Below, one piece after another: positions 1 to 11,718 of a stretch of DNA of 64,000 nucleotides. The stretch is from Trichuris trichiura (taxonomy: Eukaryota > Nematoda > Enoplea > Trichinellida > Trichuridae): the NCBI GenBank assembly GCA_037903355.1, contig JBAJFE010000014.1, positions 6,634,001 through 6,698,000 of the forward strand, read 5' to 3'. Below the pieces are notes generated by a model. The model was not told the DNA's origin. It saw nothing but the letters and a program-made list of their open reading frames with translations, and did no database searches. The position numbers and the translations under genes were made by a program. Every line of letters begins with the position of its first letter. Within the stretch, counting starts at the first letter, position 1.

Positions 1-848
1 TGAAAAGAATAGGAACAACGTTTTTCACCGTCAGACAAAAAGCAGTTACCATTTACGAAGACCTTAAGAAACAGTCTACAAATCCTACCGAAATTCCTCC
101 ATTTACTGCTAGTAGTGGTTGGTTCTGCCGTTTCAAGAATCGATACAGTTTTCACAATGTTCGTCTCTGTGGCGAAGCAGGAAGCGCGGACGTCGATGCC
201 GCGCAAACATTTCCAATAGAAGTACAAAACTTGGTCAAAGAAAAGGGCTACTGCCTCGATCAAATTTGCGAAACAAAAGAAGCTCGAATTCTACTTTACT
301 GCAATGAAGAAACATTGTGACGATGAGGAAGCGCTACCTTCTACATCTAATAGGACTTCAGTTCGCCCGTAACAAAGGATAGTGAGATTAAAAAAGTGAG
401 TCCAGCGGAACTCCATTCTTTCCTGGGTATGAGGTCGTTTATTTTAGTACTGAGCGGGACTCTTTCCACAAGCTAAAGACGGAAGCACGCCGCTCCTGAA
501 AGCCAGTTTGAACTCTGTCCGCTGTAAAGAGTATTATCATAAAAGCTCTGCCGTTAAAGTATGATCGCCGTAAAAGATAATGTTATTCAGACCCAGTGTA
601 AGAGGATCCATACGTCAGCGTGCCTAATGATAGAATAAGTAGCTCAGGGACATCATAATTCCTGTTTCAACCCAGCTTATTTAAGATATCTCTTCGTTGT
701 TGTTTACAAGTAAACAATCCTTCTGACGCTTTGAACCAAATCGTGATTTTCCTATACTTTACATGTCCCCTATAACGCGATTTCATATAACGCTACATTT
801 TTCAGGATTTTTAAGTGACCAAACGCTCGCGCTATAAGAGAACTGACT
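1..848 (+). mobile_element. Tigger/pogo-type DNA transposon relic (5' part outside window)
   Basis: Around 60-270 the + strand reads like the CENP-B-type helix-turn-helix of Tigger/jerky transposases, with the motif GWFCRFKNR followed by a GEAGSAD-like stretch. The catalytic DDE core is missing: the match jumps from this domain to a 3' segment (about 285-848) that is homologous to 52520-53053, including the phrase around 'actgcaatgaagaaac'. The element appears to end near 848 at an ACTG followed by TA, in line with TA target duplications in this superfamily. The internal deletion and broken frames make it non-functional. It lies upstream of the first visible PGS1 exon, so probably in a PGS1 intron. 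Confidence 0.7.
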
Positions 849-1059
849 GTATAATTAACCAAGATACTTGTAGCTACATCTCCGGAAACAGGAGGGCATT
901 ACTTCTGGCTCGCCCAGGCCTGCCAGCGTTGAGCAATTTTTTAGCGACTGATAAATTTACCCTATTTCGATCCACTCTGTTTTCAGTTTTTCGAGCCTCG
1001 TTTCATGTTTAGTTTTTTAGATTTCGTTGACATTTCACTTATTAGTACAGATATATATC

Positions 1060-1212
1060 CAGTAAAACCCCCTAAGTTGACCGAATTTTGGCCAGTTGAT
1101 TTGTCCGCACGTTAGCCGAGCCATTTATACCCACTTCCTATATGTTGTCTACCTCCTATGTTGACCAGTTTTTCCCGGTCCCTTGGGTGGTCAACTTACG
1201 GGGGTTTTACTG
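1060..1212. mobile_element. Tigger-type MITE (153 bp)
   Basis: The termini are inverted repeats: it starts CAGTAAAACCCCC and ends in the reverse complement, GGGGGTTTTACTG. The interior has no coding capacity but repeats a 'gttgacc' phrase. It is closely related to the inner MITE at 59128-59314, including the shared 'ttgtccgcacgttag' stretch. TA follows the right end; the left flank is TC, perhaps a mutated TA. It lies immediately upstream of the first visible PGS1 exon. Confidence 0.8.
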
Positions 1213-1294
1213 TAATTGTGAAAGAACGAACTTGCCCTATTTACCTAACTGTGATCTTTTTGGAATTAAACTGTGGTCCCATGTGCTTCTTCAG

Positions 1295-4200
1295 GGCAAA
1301 TTTGAGCACAGATTACTTCACAAACCGACAAGATCGGTACGTGTTACTCAGGAATGCAAACTTAGCTGACTTCTACGTTGATTTGATCAACTTGGTCGCA
1401 AGGCTGTCATTTCGTCTGGCACCAAGCGGCGCTGTTACTTTGCATGATGGCTGCCCGGAGCATCCTTATAATGGTTAGTGTATGTTTTGCTGTTCTAGCA
1501 GTTTTTTCGATGAAATTTATCTGGCTTTGTATGCAGTTTAAATTTGTTTGCTGTAATGTTCTTTTACACGTAGAATATATAAGCTTATTGTTACGGAAGT
1601 CATCCCGTTGTAACATTCAGTAATTTTATTTCCGGAGCTTTCGGGTCAGGCTTCACAATCTATCCGCTAAATACAGGTTAAGGCCTGACCCGAAAGACTT
1701 TTTGTCGCCAAGATAAATACGTAAGTTCCTTTGTGCGTATTGCTAAGTGTTAAGCGTGGCGGCGGTCCCTGGCCTTTTCTGCCAATTTTCCAGGAAGTCA
1801 CTAAACAGGTGTAACATTTTCTTTTAGGAAGCTATTCTCTGTTTTGCGAGATTTTAAAGAGCGATATTCGGTCTTTGCTTGGGCGATGGAATGATAAACA
1901 GCGGAATGCGGTGACTCATAAGTATGACACCGTCGTGTACCCGCTGGTTCAATTCGGTGCAGCAGGCCTTCATGATGGCAATCAAGCTATAATTCAATTC
2001 ATACGCGACACAGACCAAAGCGATCAGTATGATCTGTACTTGGCATCAGGCTATTTCAATCCCACACGCGCGTACGCTGATGCGTTGTTGGACACATGTA
2101 AGCACTGCCGTGTTCTTCTAGCTTCCCGTGAGGTAAGTTACAAGTGCGGTTAATATGTGTAATGATGTGATTTCATGTTAAGTATGGTATAAATTTAAGA
2201 GCAATTTTGAGCTGATAGTTTCTTTTCGGTAAATCGTACTGCGACTAGTTATAAATTTGCAAAAATTTTATCACTGAAGAGTTTTGCATCGTTATGCTTG
2301 GTTTCCAATTGTATGAACTACGCAAGTATCTGGCCATGTAAATCCCAATGACAAATGCGTACTTTAGAGTTCGTGTAGCAATTATTTCTGCTTTATTTTC
2401 AAGATTTCTTTCCTTTCTTGCTACACGAATGATATTACATGCATGATAAATTCTATAGTAGAGCCGATCACTTGGAATGGGATCCTTCTGTGAAATGCAA
2501 GGTTTGCCCAATTGCTTAGAGACAGAACAAAAATTATGTGGCAGTAGTTTCTCTAATTGCAAAATTCTCAACAGTTTTTGGTCTTTTTGTTTGCTTTACT
2601 GGTCTCAGGTTCTTATCGGTAGCAAAAGCATAAGGAATTTTAACTGTGAATACGCTCCGAGAAAGAGAATATTCATATGTGATCGCGGTTGTGCCAAGCT
2701 GGAACCTCTAGCTGACAAGGCGAAGATAATCTTAAAGTAAGGAACGTATCCATTTGTTAGTGTGCCGCCGTCGCGGAAGGTCGGTTGGACGCTCTTTGCA
2801 CAGTCTAACTGACTAGACGGGACCGAAGCCTGACGGCTTAAGGCAGAGCTGACGGCGGAAGTTTCTGCCAAAGTTGGTCGGCTTACAGCCATAAAGATTG
2901 ACCCGACGGGCGGCGTAGTTACGCTGATGTCCGGCCGTGAGTGGATCCGAAAGCTTCGTAATACACGTTTTTGCAATAAGCGTTTAATAAACAATGGGTC
3001 AAAAATTCTGTGAAAAACTTCAGAAAAACAAATTAAGAAACCCGTTACGAAGAAAAAAGGAAAGAAAAAAGAAATGGGAAAATATTGTTGTAAAGTGCAA
3101 GTTAAGCTAGGGTATGCATCTTACTAAAAGAGGTAAAAACAGTACGCGTACAGAGATGAGTAATTTCAAAGACACAGCTCTGCTTGACGAGCACGTGGAA
3201 ATATAGTCAAGGGCTGCTACGAGTCACAACCTATTATTAGAGTAAATCGCTTGTGGTAAATCGATCTTTTCCTGTGTTCAGCATCAAAACTTGGTTCAGT
3301 TTTTGAAAATTGTTTTTCAAAGTCTTTTCTATCGTGGCATTAATGCATGCCCAAATCCATGAAGAAGATAATGGATCCAGTTTTGTTCGTGCAAGATTTT
3401 TTGGCGGCTGCAGTTCACGCCAATTCAAGTTTATGGCATTGATGCATTAAAATTTTCTCTGATTCTGCTTATTACAGCAGCATGTCCTCTAAAGAGGATT
3501 ATTATTTAAAAGAAATATGTAGCTTTTAGGATCTGTCTGGTATCATCGTCAACATTGAAAATCAATGGTTGTGAAAAAGTTGTCGTATGACTATAACGTG
3601 ACACTGAAATGGGGTTTCTTAGTTTAAACCGGTAGCTCCCAAGGAGAGTCCTACTCTCGCTCAACTCTTGCCCCTTGGTCACCTGAGGGCCTAAGATTGC
3701 ATTTCACCGTAGACATTTGACCACATGGTTAGTTCAACCACGGCCAACGCCAAATGGCCAATGGACCCAAAAATAAACGATACTCTTGGTCAACTCAGCG
3801 CTTTGTGCACTTTGGCCAATTCTGTGGAACTAACATTAGAACGCCCGCAATGTCTTGGGGAGGGGGCGCGAAAGTTGAGAAAATGTGATCTAGAAGGCAA
3901 GGATTATATTGAAGAAGTTGTAATTATATCTGTGATAAGTAGAACAAAACTGGAATGTGATATAATGGTTACTTTGGAACGAAGTAAAAATCAAAGCGAA
4001 ATAAAAGCTTCTCTTGCGGAATATCACGATCGATATCGATGATTCATTATTTTATCAACCTTTTTTAGCCGTAGACGGGACTTAGTAATCCCGAAAGATT
4101 CGAACATTGCATTACATTTCTGGCTTATTACATGGGCAGTACCTTGATATTCATCGTCAGAACATTTCTTTCGCTACCAGAAATCCAGTCCTAAACACTT

Positions 4201-5713
4201 CTCTCTTGAAAACTTGTGTATCAGCTACAAAACATCTTATATCGAAGCATGAAATAAAGATAATGAAAATAGGAAGAAGCAAAATGGGTTTTCAATCCTC
4301 CATTCATAATGAATATTGAATAAATTTTTTCTCCTTTTTTATCAGTTAAGGAACCGGTTTTCAGGACAGTATTTAATGTCTTCATAATGTAAAAGTTTTA
4401 TTACGGAAGTATTCCCGTTCAATGTGCTAAATAATTCCGGAGCTTTCGGGTCGACCGAGACTCGTCTTCAGCGGTTGTGGGTTACGGATGAAGAGTTATG
4501 GATGAGACATCCGTAACTCACAACCGCTGAAGACGGGTCTCGGTCGACCCGAAAGCTCCGGAATTATTTAGCACATTGAACGGGAATACTTCCGTAATAA
4601 AACTTTTACATTACGAAAACATTTGTTCCCGTACCAAGAAACCACATTTTCAGTATTTAATGTCCACAAAAATTTTTTGCGAAGCTTTCAGGTAGAACCA
4701 TGACTTGTTGTCAGCGTGACGTTGTCGCTCACTGGGTCAGTCTTACGGTTCGCCAGTTCCTCCATCCTAGTAAGTCTGGCAAATGCATCAGCTGTAAGCT
4801 TTTATCTCGAGCCGTCGAGTGTCGTCTGACCTCGTCATCTAGGTGGTAGGCTCCCCAGAGGGGTCTACGGGTAATGGGGGTAGGGGTAGGACTGTCCATT
4901 CGACTGATTACAGCAGTGATATTACAACAGACTGACTGCACCTCTGCATGTCCGCAGGTTTCTTTGCTCAAAAGTAAGCTTGGGTTTAAATCAGACCAAT
5001 TCAGATTAAGCAACAAGAATAAGTTAAAAAGTCGAACATTTGTTAAAAAATGCCGTCATCAACCTCTGCTTAAAACTGTTTTGCGCTTCGTAAATGCAAG
5101 TACACGAGTAATCATGGCCACTAGCTTTAAGTGTTTTCACAAATTTTTGCGGAAACAGTGCGTTCATAGCTTACCTTCCTTTACTAAAATGAATTTTATT
5201 TTAGTCGAACGGATTTTATGGAGCAAAGGGATTTTCACGCCAGGTCCCCCATATATATTTATCTTATGTTAACGTTTTCCTCAATGAAATTGTGCGTCGA
5301 GATCAACAACTTCGTATATTGTTGAATGAATATGCCAGAGATGGTTGGACTTTTCATGCAAAGGGAATTTGGCTGCGAGGAACCAAGCCAGATGGTCGAT
5401 ATTACACAATTATTGGCTCTAGCAATCTCGGTAATTGCATTTATACTAATGCGGTGGTTACTTAGTAACTAATTCTTGATAATTTTTTTCCATTGTTACT
5501 AATAATGTTTTAGAAGGTCGTAATTCCTGTTGACCATTTGTAGTTGATCTAGTCCCATTAGTTTTTACCACTCAAGACGGGTCAAAGGTATACCCGGAAA
5601 CTCTGGAGAAAACAAAGTCAGTTTTGAAGGACGAGTTCTGTCGCTATGAAAATTTAGGAACCCCTTATGCTATGTATTCGAAAATTCCAGTTATAAATCT
5701 GAAACTCTATTGA
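1295..5713 (+). CDS. PGS1: PGS1-like CDP-diacylglycerol-glycerol-3-phosphate 3-phosphatidyltransferase, 3' part
   Basis: Family role: makes phosphatidylglycerophosphate, the committed step to cardiolipin in mitochondria (phospholipase-D superfamily, two HKD motifs). Exons seen: 1295-1473, 1828-2132, 5205-5430 and a likely last one, 5517-5713; phases join correctly across all introns. The first carries YFTNRQDRYV, a family signature; the second YPLVQF...SGYFNPT and LLASRE; the third NGFYGAKG and the second HKD region, GWTFHAKGIWL followed by IIGSSN. The last exon aligns to the C-terminal tail, but the usual RS..RDLE stretch is poorly kept and an in-frame TGA lies at 5531-5533. The first HKD motif must be upstream of the window. 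The introns are loaded with Penelope-derived repeats. I am sure of the family and of exons 1-3; the final exon is less certain. Confidence 0.85.
1568..1700. repeat. Penelope-derived terminal-repeat relic in PGS1 intron
   Basis: This segment starts 'ttgttacggaagtcatcccg' and contains 'ccggagctttcgggtc', matching the left arm of the foldback at 4382-4616. It also holds an inverted pair, 'gctttcgggtcagg' and 'cctgacccgaaag'. The GAAA half of the hammerhead-like motif is present on both strands, but no CTGANGA half remains. It lies in the intron 1474-1827. Confidence 0.5.
2865..3000 (+). ncRNA. Degenerate hammerhead-like motif in Penelope-type repeat
   Basis: CTGATGT at 2924-2930 (last base of the CTGANGA core altered), then a bulged stem of GGCC against GGATCC, then GAAA at 2949-2952. 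The flank 'cccgacgggcggc' (about 2901) is shared with the minus-strand copy at 59876-59960 ('gatccgacgggcggc'), so both come from one repeat family. Probably inactive. It lies in the PGS1 intron, sense orientation. Confidence 0.45.
4444..4471 (-). ncRNA. Hammerhead-like core, minus-strand partner
   Basis: Reverse complement of the left foldback arm: CTGAAGA at 4471-4465, then a 5-bp stem GAGTC/GACCC with one mismatched pair, then GAAA at 4447-4444. It is the mirror copy of 4527-4554. Confidence 0.5.
4527..4554 (+). ncRNA. Hammerhead-ribozyme-like core, intact consensus
   Basis: CTGAAGA at 4527-4533 fits CUGANGA. It is followed by one extra C, the stem GGGTC/GACCC (4535-4539 with 4546-4550) closed by a 6-nt loop, and GAAA at 4551-4554. 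The same layout, with the stem bases changed on both sides, occurs at 11147-11174. The extra C before stem II is unlike classic hammerheads, and I could not settle stem III or the cleavage site. It is in sense orientation within the PGS1 intron. Confidence 0.6.
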
Positions 5714-7825
5714 ACAGTTTGTTAGAAAGACACACGCAACACCGAACTTGCAAGGCACCGCAAAGCTTAACAGAAGCCTACTGTTCCATTCTCGCAGCCA
5801 GAATGTTTTTTCCACAAGTACGCAGGGGCAGAACCGGTATTGATGGATAAAAATTTCACACGTTTCATTATTCTCAATAACTTTCCTTAAACCGTGTGGG
5901 CTGTTATGCCACCTTAGCAGAAATGCATTTCAACATTTTTATGAAACGGAATCTTCCGTCACGGCACAATGTCTTCAGGCTAAGAAGCGAGTTAAACGGC
6001 TCCTGTTGACAGCATGTTTCTTAATCTTGGTGGGATCTATTCTTTGACTTCGGTCACAGTACTTAATTTGGCTTACCTTGATTCGTTTCCTGATGGAAAT
6101 TGAGATAAAAATGTTAGTTTCACTGAGGCGCAGCCCAGTGTGATCAATCAGATTGCAGTCCCCCCTCTGTTCACGCTCCTGTACAGGCTCGATCGACGGA
6201 AACATCACTTGTGTGCTGACGACAGAACAGTTGAATTCTCAGAGCTCCATGTTTTCTTGTACGTTCAGTGGCCATGTTCTTTGCTAATGATGCTTTGTTC
6301 AGTTTCTGTTTTAGAGAGCTTGTATTTGATTTTTAAAGATAGAAATTAACCCGGTTTTGGTAGAACGAAAATCAATTGATTGGACTTCTTTAAAAGGAAG
6401 CGTATCTTAAACAGGGTTTTATCTGGGAAAGGGTTTTGCTAGTCGCTTATTTGCTGCACTGACTGTAACTTTCATTTACAATCACACTAAATGAAAGTTG
6501 CGCGGATTCCAAGCTGAAGAAGAGTGCCCATGATTCAGAAAGCAAGCTCTTCTTAAACTACATGATTTGGTTAAGTAAAGCATAGTTTACTCTTGTACGG
6601 AAAGAAAGGGAAGCTGTACGCACACGTGTTTGTCAATCGTTTTCCTGTTACTGCTCCCTTATCGAGCATTGATTTCTCTTGCGCTCCTTTATCAGCGCAG
6701 CCGGACAGTCCCCTTCCTCAACATGTGCAGCGCCCATTCGAAAACTTCAGCGAATGAGAATAGCGCGCATTAAAGTAGCATAAAACGGTTCTACGTCAGA
6801 AACTTTCCCTTTTCAGTGGAAGTTCTTTTTCAGAATACGATATCGACTAACCGCTAAACTTCTATCCCGGCAGTACGTTAAATCAATTCTCTTAAAGGGA
6901 GTTGTATTGCCCCTGAGCCTGCCAGTGTTTCTCCTAATCACCCTTTTGGCTTTCGCGCTCCTATCTGGGAATGTTTTAGCATCTCCCTCCTGCCAGTGGC
7001 AGTACCATTTCCTCCTCAAGAAATACTGATGTACGTGTGGTGTCCAGTATGGCTTTACTAAATTACTCAGCCGCTTAACGGATTATTTTTGTATAAATGG
7101 TTGATTTAAAGTTATTGCTTCATTAGCTACAGGGACAAGGTACAGTGTTGTTTCAATTGTTCTTGCATTATTCCGTTTGAGAGGTCGAAGTAGAGGCGGT
7201 GAATATTTTATTGAGATGGTCTATCTAAATTTCGCTGTTGTGTTTATATGCACAGTATAGATCCCACGCGTACGGCTGCTAATTCACAAGTTTTGATTTA
7301 AGTCTTTATCAAGAAACATGACTATTCCATACAATGAACCTTCTTTCGTCTTACTAATGCCAACAGCAATTCCTGGTTTTTTCTCCTCTTTGTGTAGTCC
7401 TTTTCACGGGGTCAGACGAGGTCGAGCAACCTCTGACTGACTGGTCTTATCTTCGACAACAGGTTCATGTCATGTGAGATAGGGAGCGTACGACTCTCAT
7501 ACAGTATAAATTTAATTCACGGAAAAGATCCTGTTAAGACGTTTTGAAAGCTCTAGAGCTTTCAGATGATGTACTTGGCTTCAACGGCTGAATTACCGAA
7601 ACACAGTAGAACCTCTGTATTCGCGAGGATGCTTTATATTACAGCAATTCTATTCTGCAGTAAATGTAAAACTTTGTATAGGGCAGCTAGGTTAATGTAC
7701 ATACACATACAATAGCTCATTGATCCGTTCGATGTATCCAATTGGTACTTGGAAAAAGACGGTAATGCTATAGCGACAACTTCATGAAGTTCTTATTGTG
7801 CTTGGCTCTCAGTTATAGCTGGAAG
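5714..7825. other. Intergenic, nothing recognised
   Basis: Between the PGS1 stop and the foldback at 7826 I find no conserved coding sequence, terminal repeat or RNA gene. Open frames here are under 80 codons and on both strands. Confidence 0.5.
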
Positions 7826-8200
7826 AAAGCACTTCGGGTCTTCTCCTACACAGCCCCACCACCTTTTTGAGCGGCAAGTTCAGGGGGAGGTCAGGTGCGG
7901 ATTAGGCACTAGCGTAACAATGGTTGCGGTACTCGGATGAGCATGCTTACTGTAGGTCAAAGTTTGCCAGCGATGTTGTGCTGCCCTAGCCTGAGCCTAA
8001 ACTTAAAAGTAAGGTTTATTTTATGGTTCATTGTGTTCCTGTGCCAGCAATCCATGCACAGCTGTTCAATTCCGTCACCTTCACTCTTTTGCAGGGATCA
8101 GTAACTGCATCAGTTCGCATTAGCATCGCGCATTACCCTCTGAAGTTACCGCTCGAAATGGTGGTGGGGCCGTGTAGGAGAAGACCCAACACTTCTGTAA
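7826..8200. mobile_element. hAT-derived non-autonomous fragment with ~65-bp inverted arms
   Basis: The left arm (7826-7892) and right arm (8131-8200) are reverse complements, sharing 'gggtcttctcctacac' and the 'ccccaccacc' stretch. The interior 'gtgccagcaatccatgcaca' (8041-8060) also occurs at 38884 and 44729 and, reversed, near 46542, inside the hAT elements. So this is a piece of the subterminal inverted-repeat region of that hAT family. Confidence 0.6.
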
Positions 8201-9172
8201 TGATTGATATTATACCAGTAGTAGATAGCGTTAGGAAATCACGAAGTTTTCTTCTATACTTTTCTATATTTCGCAGTACATTTCTTCGTAACTAGCCAAA
8301 GCGCCTGAATCTGGCGATCAGCTTTCGCGATAGCTATCCTGTATATATACGTACACATAAATAACAAAATAAATTTCGAAGCGAATATGTTATTGAATCC
8401 ACCGTGCGTCGGGGAGCTCCTATGCATATCAGATCTGTGCAAAAACAAGTCGTTCATCCTTGACACTATTATTTCCCAGGTAGGGTGCCGTCGAACCGGC
8501 ATTCCTCATGGGTTCAGTTTAGCAAACCTCTGCTCCTCCTATTTAGCAGCCATTAAATTGGTGACCATCTAGTTGCTGGACAGAGGATCGATACTTCCTC
8601 CTGAAAAGTCGGACAGCAAATGCGCACGCTAAGCAAGAAACCTGATTCACAAGCTGCCATAATGTCCAAAATTCGCGGTGCGGCACAAAGTCTCGATTCA
8701 CCGAATCTCGAACCACGAAATCTTAACTAAGCAGCGTTAGTTTGTTAAAAGTCATCAGACAGTTAACAAGAAACGAAACAGAAAAAGGAGAAGAAAAAGA
8801 ATTTGATCAGCTACTGCATGACAGTAATATAAAAATACACTACAATACAATTACATCCCTTGTTCAGCTGCTCAGAGAAAAAGATTCACAGGCATGTACC
8901 TGTAACCTGAAAATGTTTTCGATTGTGGAATTCTCGTTTTTTGAGTTTTGAATTTTGAGATTCAAAATTTTGTGATAAGTCCACAAGCCTGGCGGTGCTT
9001 CGTTGCCTCCTTACTGACACGGGGCCAGTCCAGGCGCAGAGAGTAGCACGCAATGTCAGGGCTTTCTTTGAATAAGATTTTGTAGTGCGCAACACTTGAA
9101 TAACAACTTTCTTTGAATAGTGCGCAACTATTTACTAAATATTTAGTGTGAAGTAGCAGCAGCTATGCAAAT

Positions 9173-9680
9173 CATAAGTTCTCAAAGTGGATGATAGTGC
9201 CCCCGGAGGGGGCGATGGGAATCCTGTGCGGGGGTGTCGAGAATCACAAGAGGAACTGTGGCAGAACTGTCCCTAGCGCAGGAGGGCTGTCAGAAAGAGT
9301 GGCCCAAGAGTGCTGATTGTTCACACAGGCGACGGCGCACCCTTACATCTTATCATTGCTGCTTACGTTGAAAGAACACTGGTGAAGCAAAGCGCTATTG
9401 ATCTCTGAATGGTTGAATTAGCTTTCAGATTATCAGTCATGATCGAGGTCGAGGAGTAGAGGTCTTTTCTGCAAACTTTTCTCACAAGTAGTGCCATTGC
9501 AAAAATTGTGCCGCTGGGGGCGATGGCGAAAAGTTTAATAACATTATGACGTCCCGGCTACCCCACGTCCTCCCTTTCAGCCAGTCAGCGCGCTCAAAAT
9601 TGAGCAGTCAGAATCGGGGGGCTCAAACGCTCGGAAACGTTCACAGGGGGCGTTGGCGATCCTGACTTTGAGAAACACTG
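9173..9680 (+). mobile_element. hAT MITE (508 bp), internally deleted, with 8-bp target duplication
   Basis: The left end (CATAAGTTCTCAAAG) and right end (CTTTGAGAAACACTG) are imperfect inverted repeats of the hAT type. The flanks ATGCAAAT (9165-9172) and ATGTAAAT (9681-9688) match at 7 of 8 bases. The left ~140 bp match the 5' end of the hAT element at 38494, and the right ~220 bp match its 3' end, including 'cgttcacagggggcg'. So it is an internal-deletion derivative of that family. Confidence 0.85.
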
Positions 9681-11363
9681 ATGTAAATCATTGATAAAGA
9701 AGCATGTAGCTCCATTATCTTGTCGCTCTCTATCAATGAAAGATCGCAGGATGCTAGTAACTTCGCTTGTCCAAACAAAGAGGATAGCCGGTACCACAAA
9801 AAAGATGCGGAAACCCAGGATAAGTCCACCCATTATTTTAATGATTAGTATGATTCGCACTCGTAGGAATGCCAGTAACCGGTTTTACTTACGCAAGCTG
9901 CGAATTGCGTAATATTTAATTGCGTGGGAAGTGGAAAGAGAAGCTGCGGATACAGGCGTCCAACTGTGTATGCAATATTCTAAAAGGTCAGCCACTGAAT
10001 ACGAGCAAAGATGCATCACCCAAAAGCTCCAGAGTGTTTAAAAACGTTTTGACGGAACCTCTTCTGTAAATACATACTGTGCAACCAGTCGTCCTATCCT
10101 GTTTACGTCAACAGTGCCGGCGTTGTTGCCCTTCTGGGTCAGTTTGTCGTTTAGCGGAAACGGATCCCCGGTCATCCACTACATTCGCAGCGGTCTTTTC
10201 TTTATCGGCGTGTCACAAATTTTTTAGCTGCTGGTCAGAATATGTTGGATTCCATTTTATCTCAACTAGGTAACAGATGTCTTAAGCCTTTCGTTTTGGA
10301 AGCTACTAACAGTACAGCTATTCCTGTTCTTCTTGCTTGTAGCGAATTTATGCCAACACGGAAATAGGCTTTTGTTTTTTGAAATTTTATTTCGTTAAAG
10401 ACTTAAAGCAATTTAAGGTTGCCGTTCTGTCTTTCGGGATTTGGAATCTCAACTTGTTATGGTTACAGAAAACAGTGCACTGAAAAGAGAACTGCAGAAC
10501 GAATGCGACAGCTTATTCATGTTCGGTAAGCGCATCGAAAATACTGATGCAGTGCGGAACAATTTTGGCGTTAATTTCTTTATACGTCTAGTCGCCCGGA
10601 TGTTGAAGAACTATTTTTAGAGTATTTTTTTAATTGAGTGTCTGTTTAGAACTAATAAATTCTTTATCATCTAGCGTAGCCCTTTACGTGGTAGGTCCAT
10701 CAAACGGAAATTGCACTGATTCTAGCTATTCGTATATGAGTCAACTTAGAGGATTTGAGATAGGACTTGACAAGAACATTCCTTGGTAGATAGGGCGGTG
10801 CTTCTTCTAGTCGCCAGACCTGGTATGTGTCAACAGAAAATTTACGTTAATGATGGACCTAGGTCGACCCGAAAGTTTCGCTGCTTCTTTGGTTTGTTGC
10901 GTGGATAAAGTTTTGTTTCAACTTTCTCTTGGCGTGAACATCCGAACGAACGAGAAAATATCCGCTAAAATTTCCTACTTCGAACCATTGTTTTACTTGA
11001 TAATGACCTTGAAGAAAAGGTGTAATGGTGACAACAATTCAGGTATGCTAAAAAAGCAATTCTATGTTTTTAGCTGTTCTTTTATTCAACTACGGCAAAA
11101 CACCTGTTCGATACAACTGTATAATTCAATAAGGAAGAAAGGTAGCTTTCGGAACGACCTAGTTCCGTCTTCAGCGTTTTGCTACTGTTCTGCATGGCCT
11201 GTGGAGTGGAGAAATACATCACGAAAGAAGACTGGTCGAAAGCTATTCGGGTAAAAAAAATCTATGGGTAGTTGCCTATTCCAGCTAAAATACCACTCAA
11301 TAAAGAATCTCACCTCTGGAAACGTGGTCACTAAAAGACTTAAAGCGGGATCAGTGTAGTTTA
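9681..11363. other. Intergenic; only a hammerhead-like repeat recognised
   Basis: No conserved coding sequence seen. A hammerhead-like motif lies at 11147-11174 (-), and a weaker GACC...GGTCGACCCGAAAG phrase near 10857-10876. Open frames such as 10850-11254 (+) run through the repeat and have no family resemblance. Confidence 0.45.
11147..11174 (-). ncRNA. Hammerhead-ribozyme-like core, intact consensus
   Basis: On the minus strand: CTGAAGA (11174-11168), one C, stem GGAAC/GTTCC with a 6-nt loop, then GAAA (11150-11147). The layout equals 4527-4554 while the stem bases differ compensatorily (GGGTC/GACCC there), which supports a folded RNA rather than chance. Stem III and cleavage site not resolved. 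It is probably a fragment of a Penelope-type terminal repeat, as no coding sequence is attached. Confidence 0.55.
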
Positions 11364-11714
11364 TGTGCACCGTAGGGACTTGCACGCGTAAGACTGCTAG
11401 TAAGCAAAGGCTTTGCTTTGTCTTTATTGAGGAACACTAACGAACCGAGTATAAACAAGAATGTCTTCGAACACAACTTTCCTTTCTCCTACGGATCCCC
11501 ATCCGTGGTCCGTCCTTCTCATTTTCTAGTCCCGTCCGCTGGGTCTGGCCAGGTCGCATAGCCATTGGCTGACCATGCCTGTTTTCGACATGAGCTTCGT
11601 GTCATGGGGCATGGGGAACGTCGTTCAGCGCTGCTTACGTCAAGAGCGCCAGCATCGATGCCCTCCTAGGTCAAGCCACCGTTGGCTGACCCAGACCCCG
11701 GGTTATCCGCCACA
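11364..11714 (-). repeat. Probable 3' LTR of Ty3/gypsy fragment
   Basis: On the minus strand it begins TGTGGCGG right after a purine-rich tract (AAGGGGGAG, PPT-like) and ends GGTGCACA, giving TG...CA termini. An AATAAA lies within ('cctcaataaagac'), suiting a polyadenylation signal. It directly follows the minus-strand pol remnant at 11719-12170. The far boundary rests only on TG/CA and is approximate; no second LTR was found. Confidence 0.55.
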
Positions 11715-11718
11715 CTCC

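Larger units (their letters stand above)
4382..4616. repeat. Foldback of two inverted hammerhead-bearing repeats
   Basis: Two near-identical arms of about 115 bp (4382-4497 and 4503-4616) face each other across a few bases. Each arm carries a hammerhead-like core, one on each strand. A 13-bp direct repeat, AGTATTTAATGTC, flanks the unit at 4368-4380 and 4652-4664 and may be a target duplication. The arms match the relic at 1568-1650, so this is an inverted dimer of a Penelope-type terminal repeat. It sits inside the PGS1 intron. Confidence 0.8.
2133..5204 (+). other. Large PGS1 intron (3.07 kb)
   Basis: Donor gtaagt at 2133 and acceptor ttttag ending at 5204 join LLASRE to SNGFYGAKG in phase 0, exactly where homologues are continuous. 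Besides the two hammerhead-like repeats listed separately (2865-3000 and 4382-4616) I recognise nothing. An open frame at 3725-4042 (+, 105 codons) has no motif I know and is probably fortuitous or a transposon remnant. Confidence 0.75.

Noticed and set aside
2605..2994. 129-codon minus-strand open frame
   Set aside because: It lies in the PGS1 intron over a repeat-derived segment and shows no domain, signal or compositional sign of coding.
3725..4042. 105-codon plus-strand open frame in the PGS1 intron
   Set aside because: No recognisable family or splice context. It might be a transposon remnant, but nothing supports a gene call.
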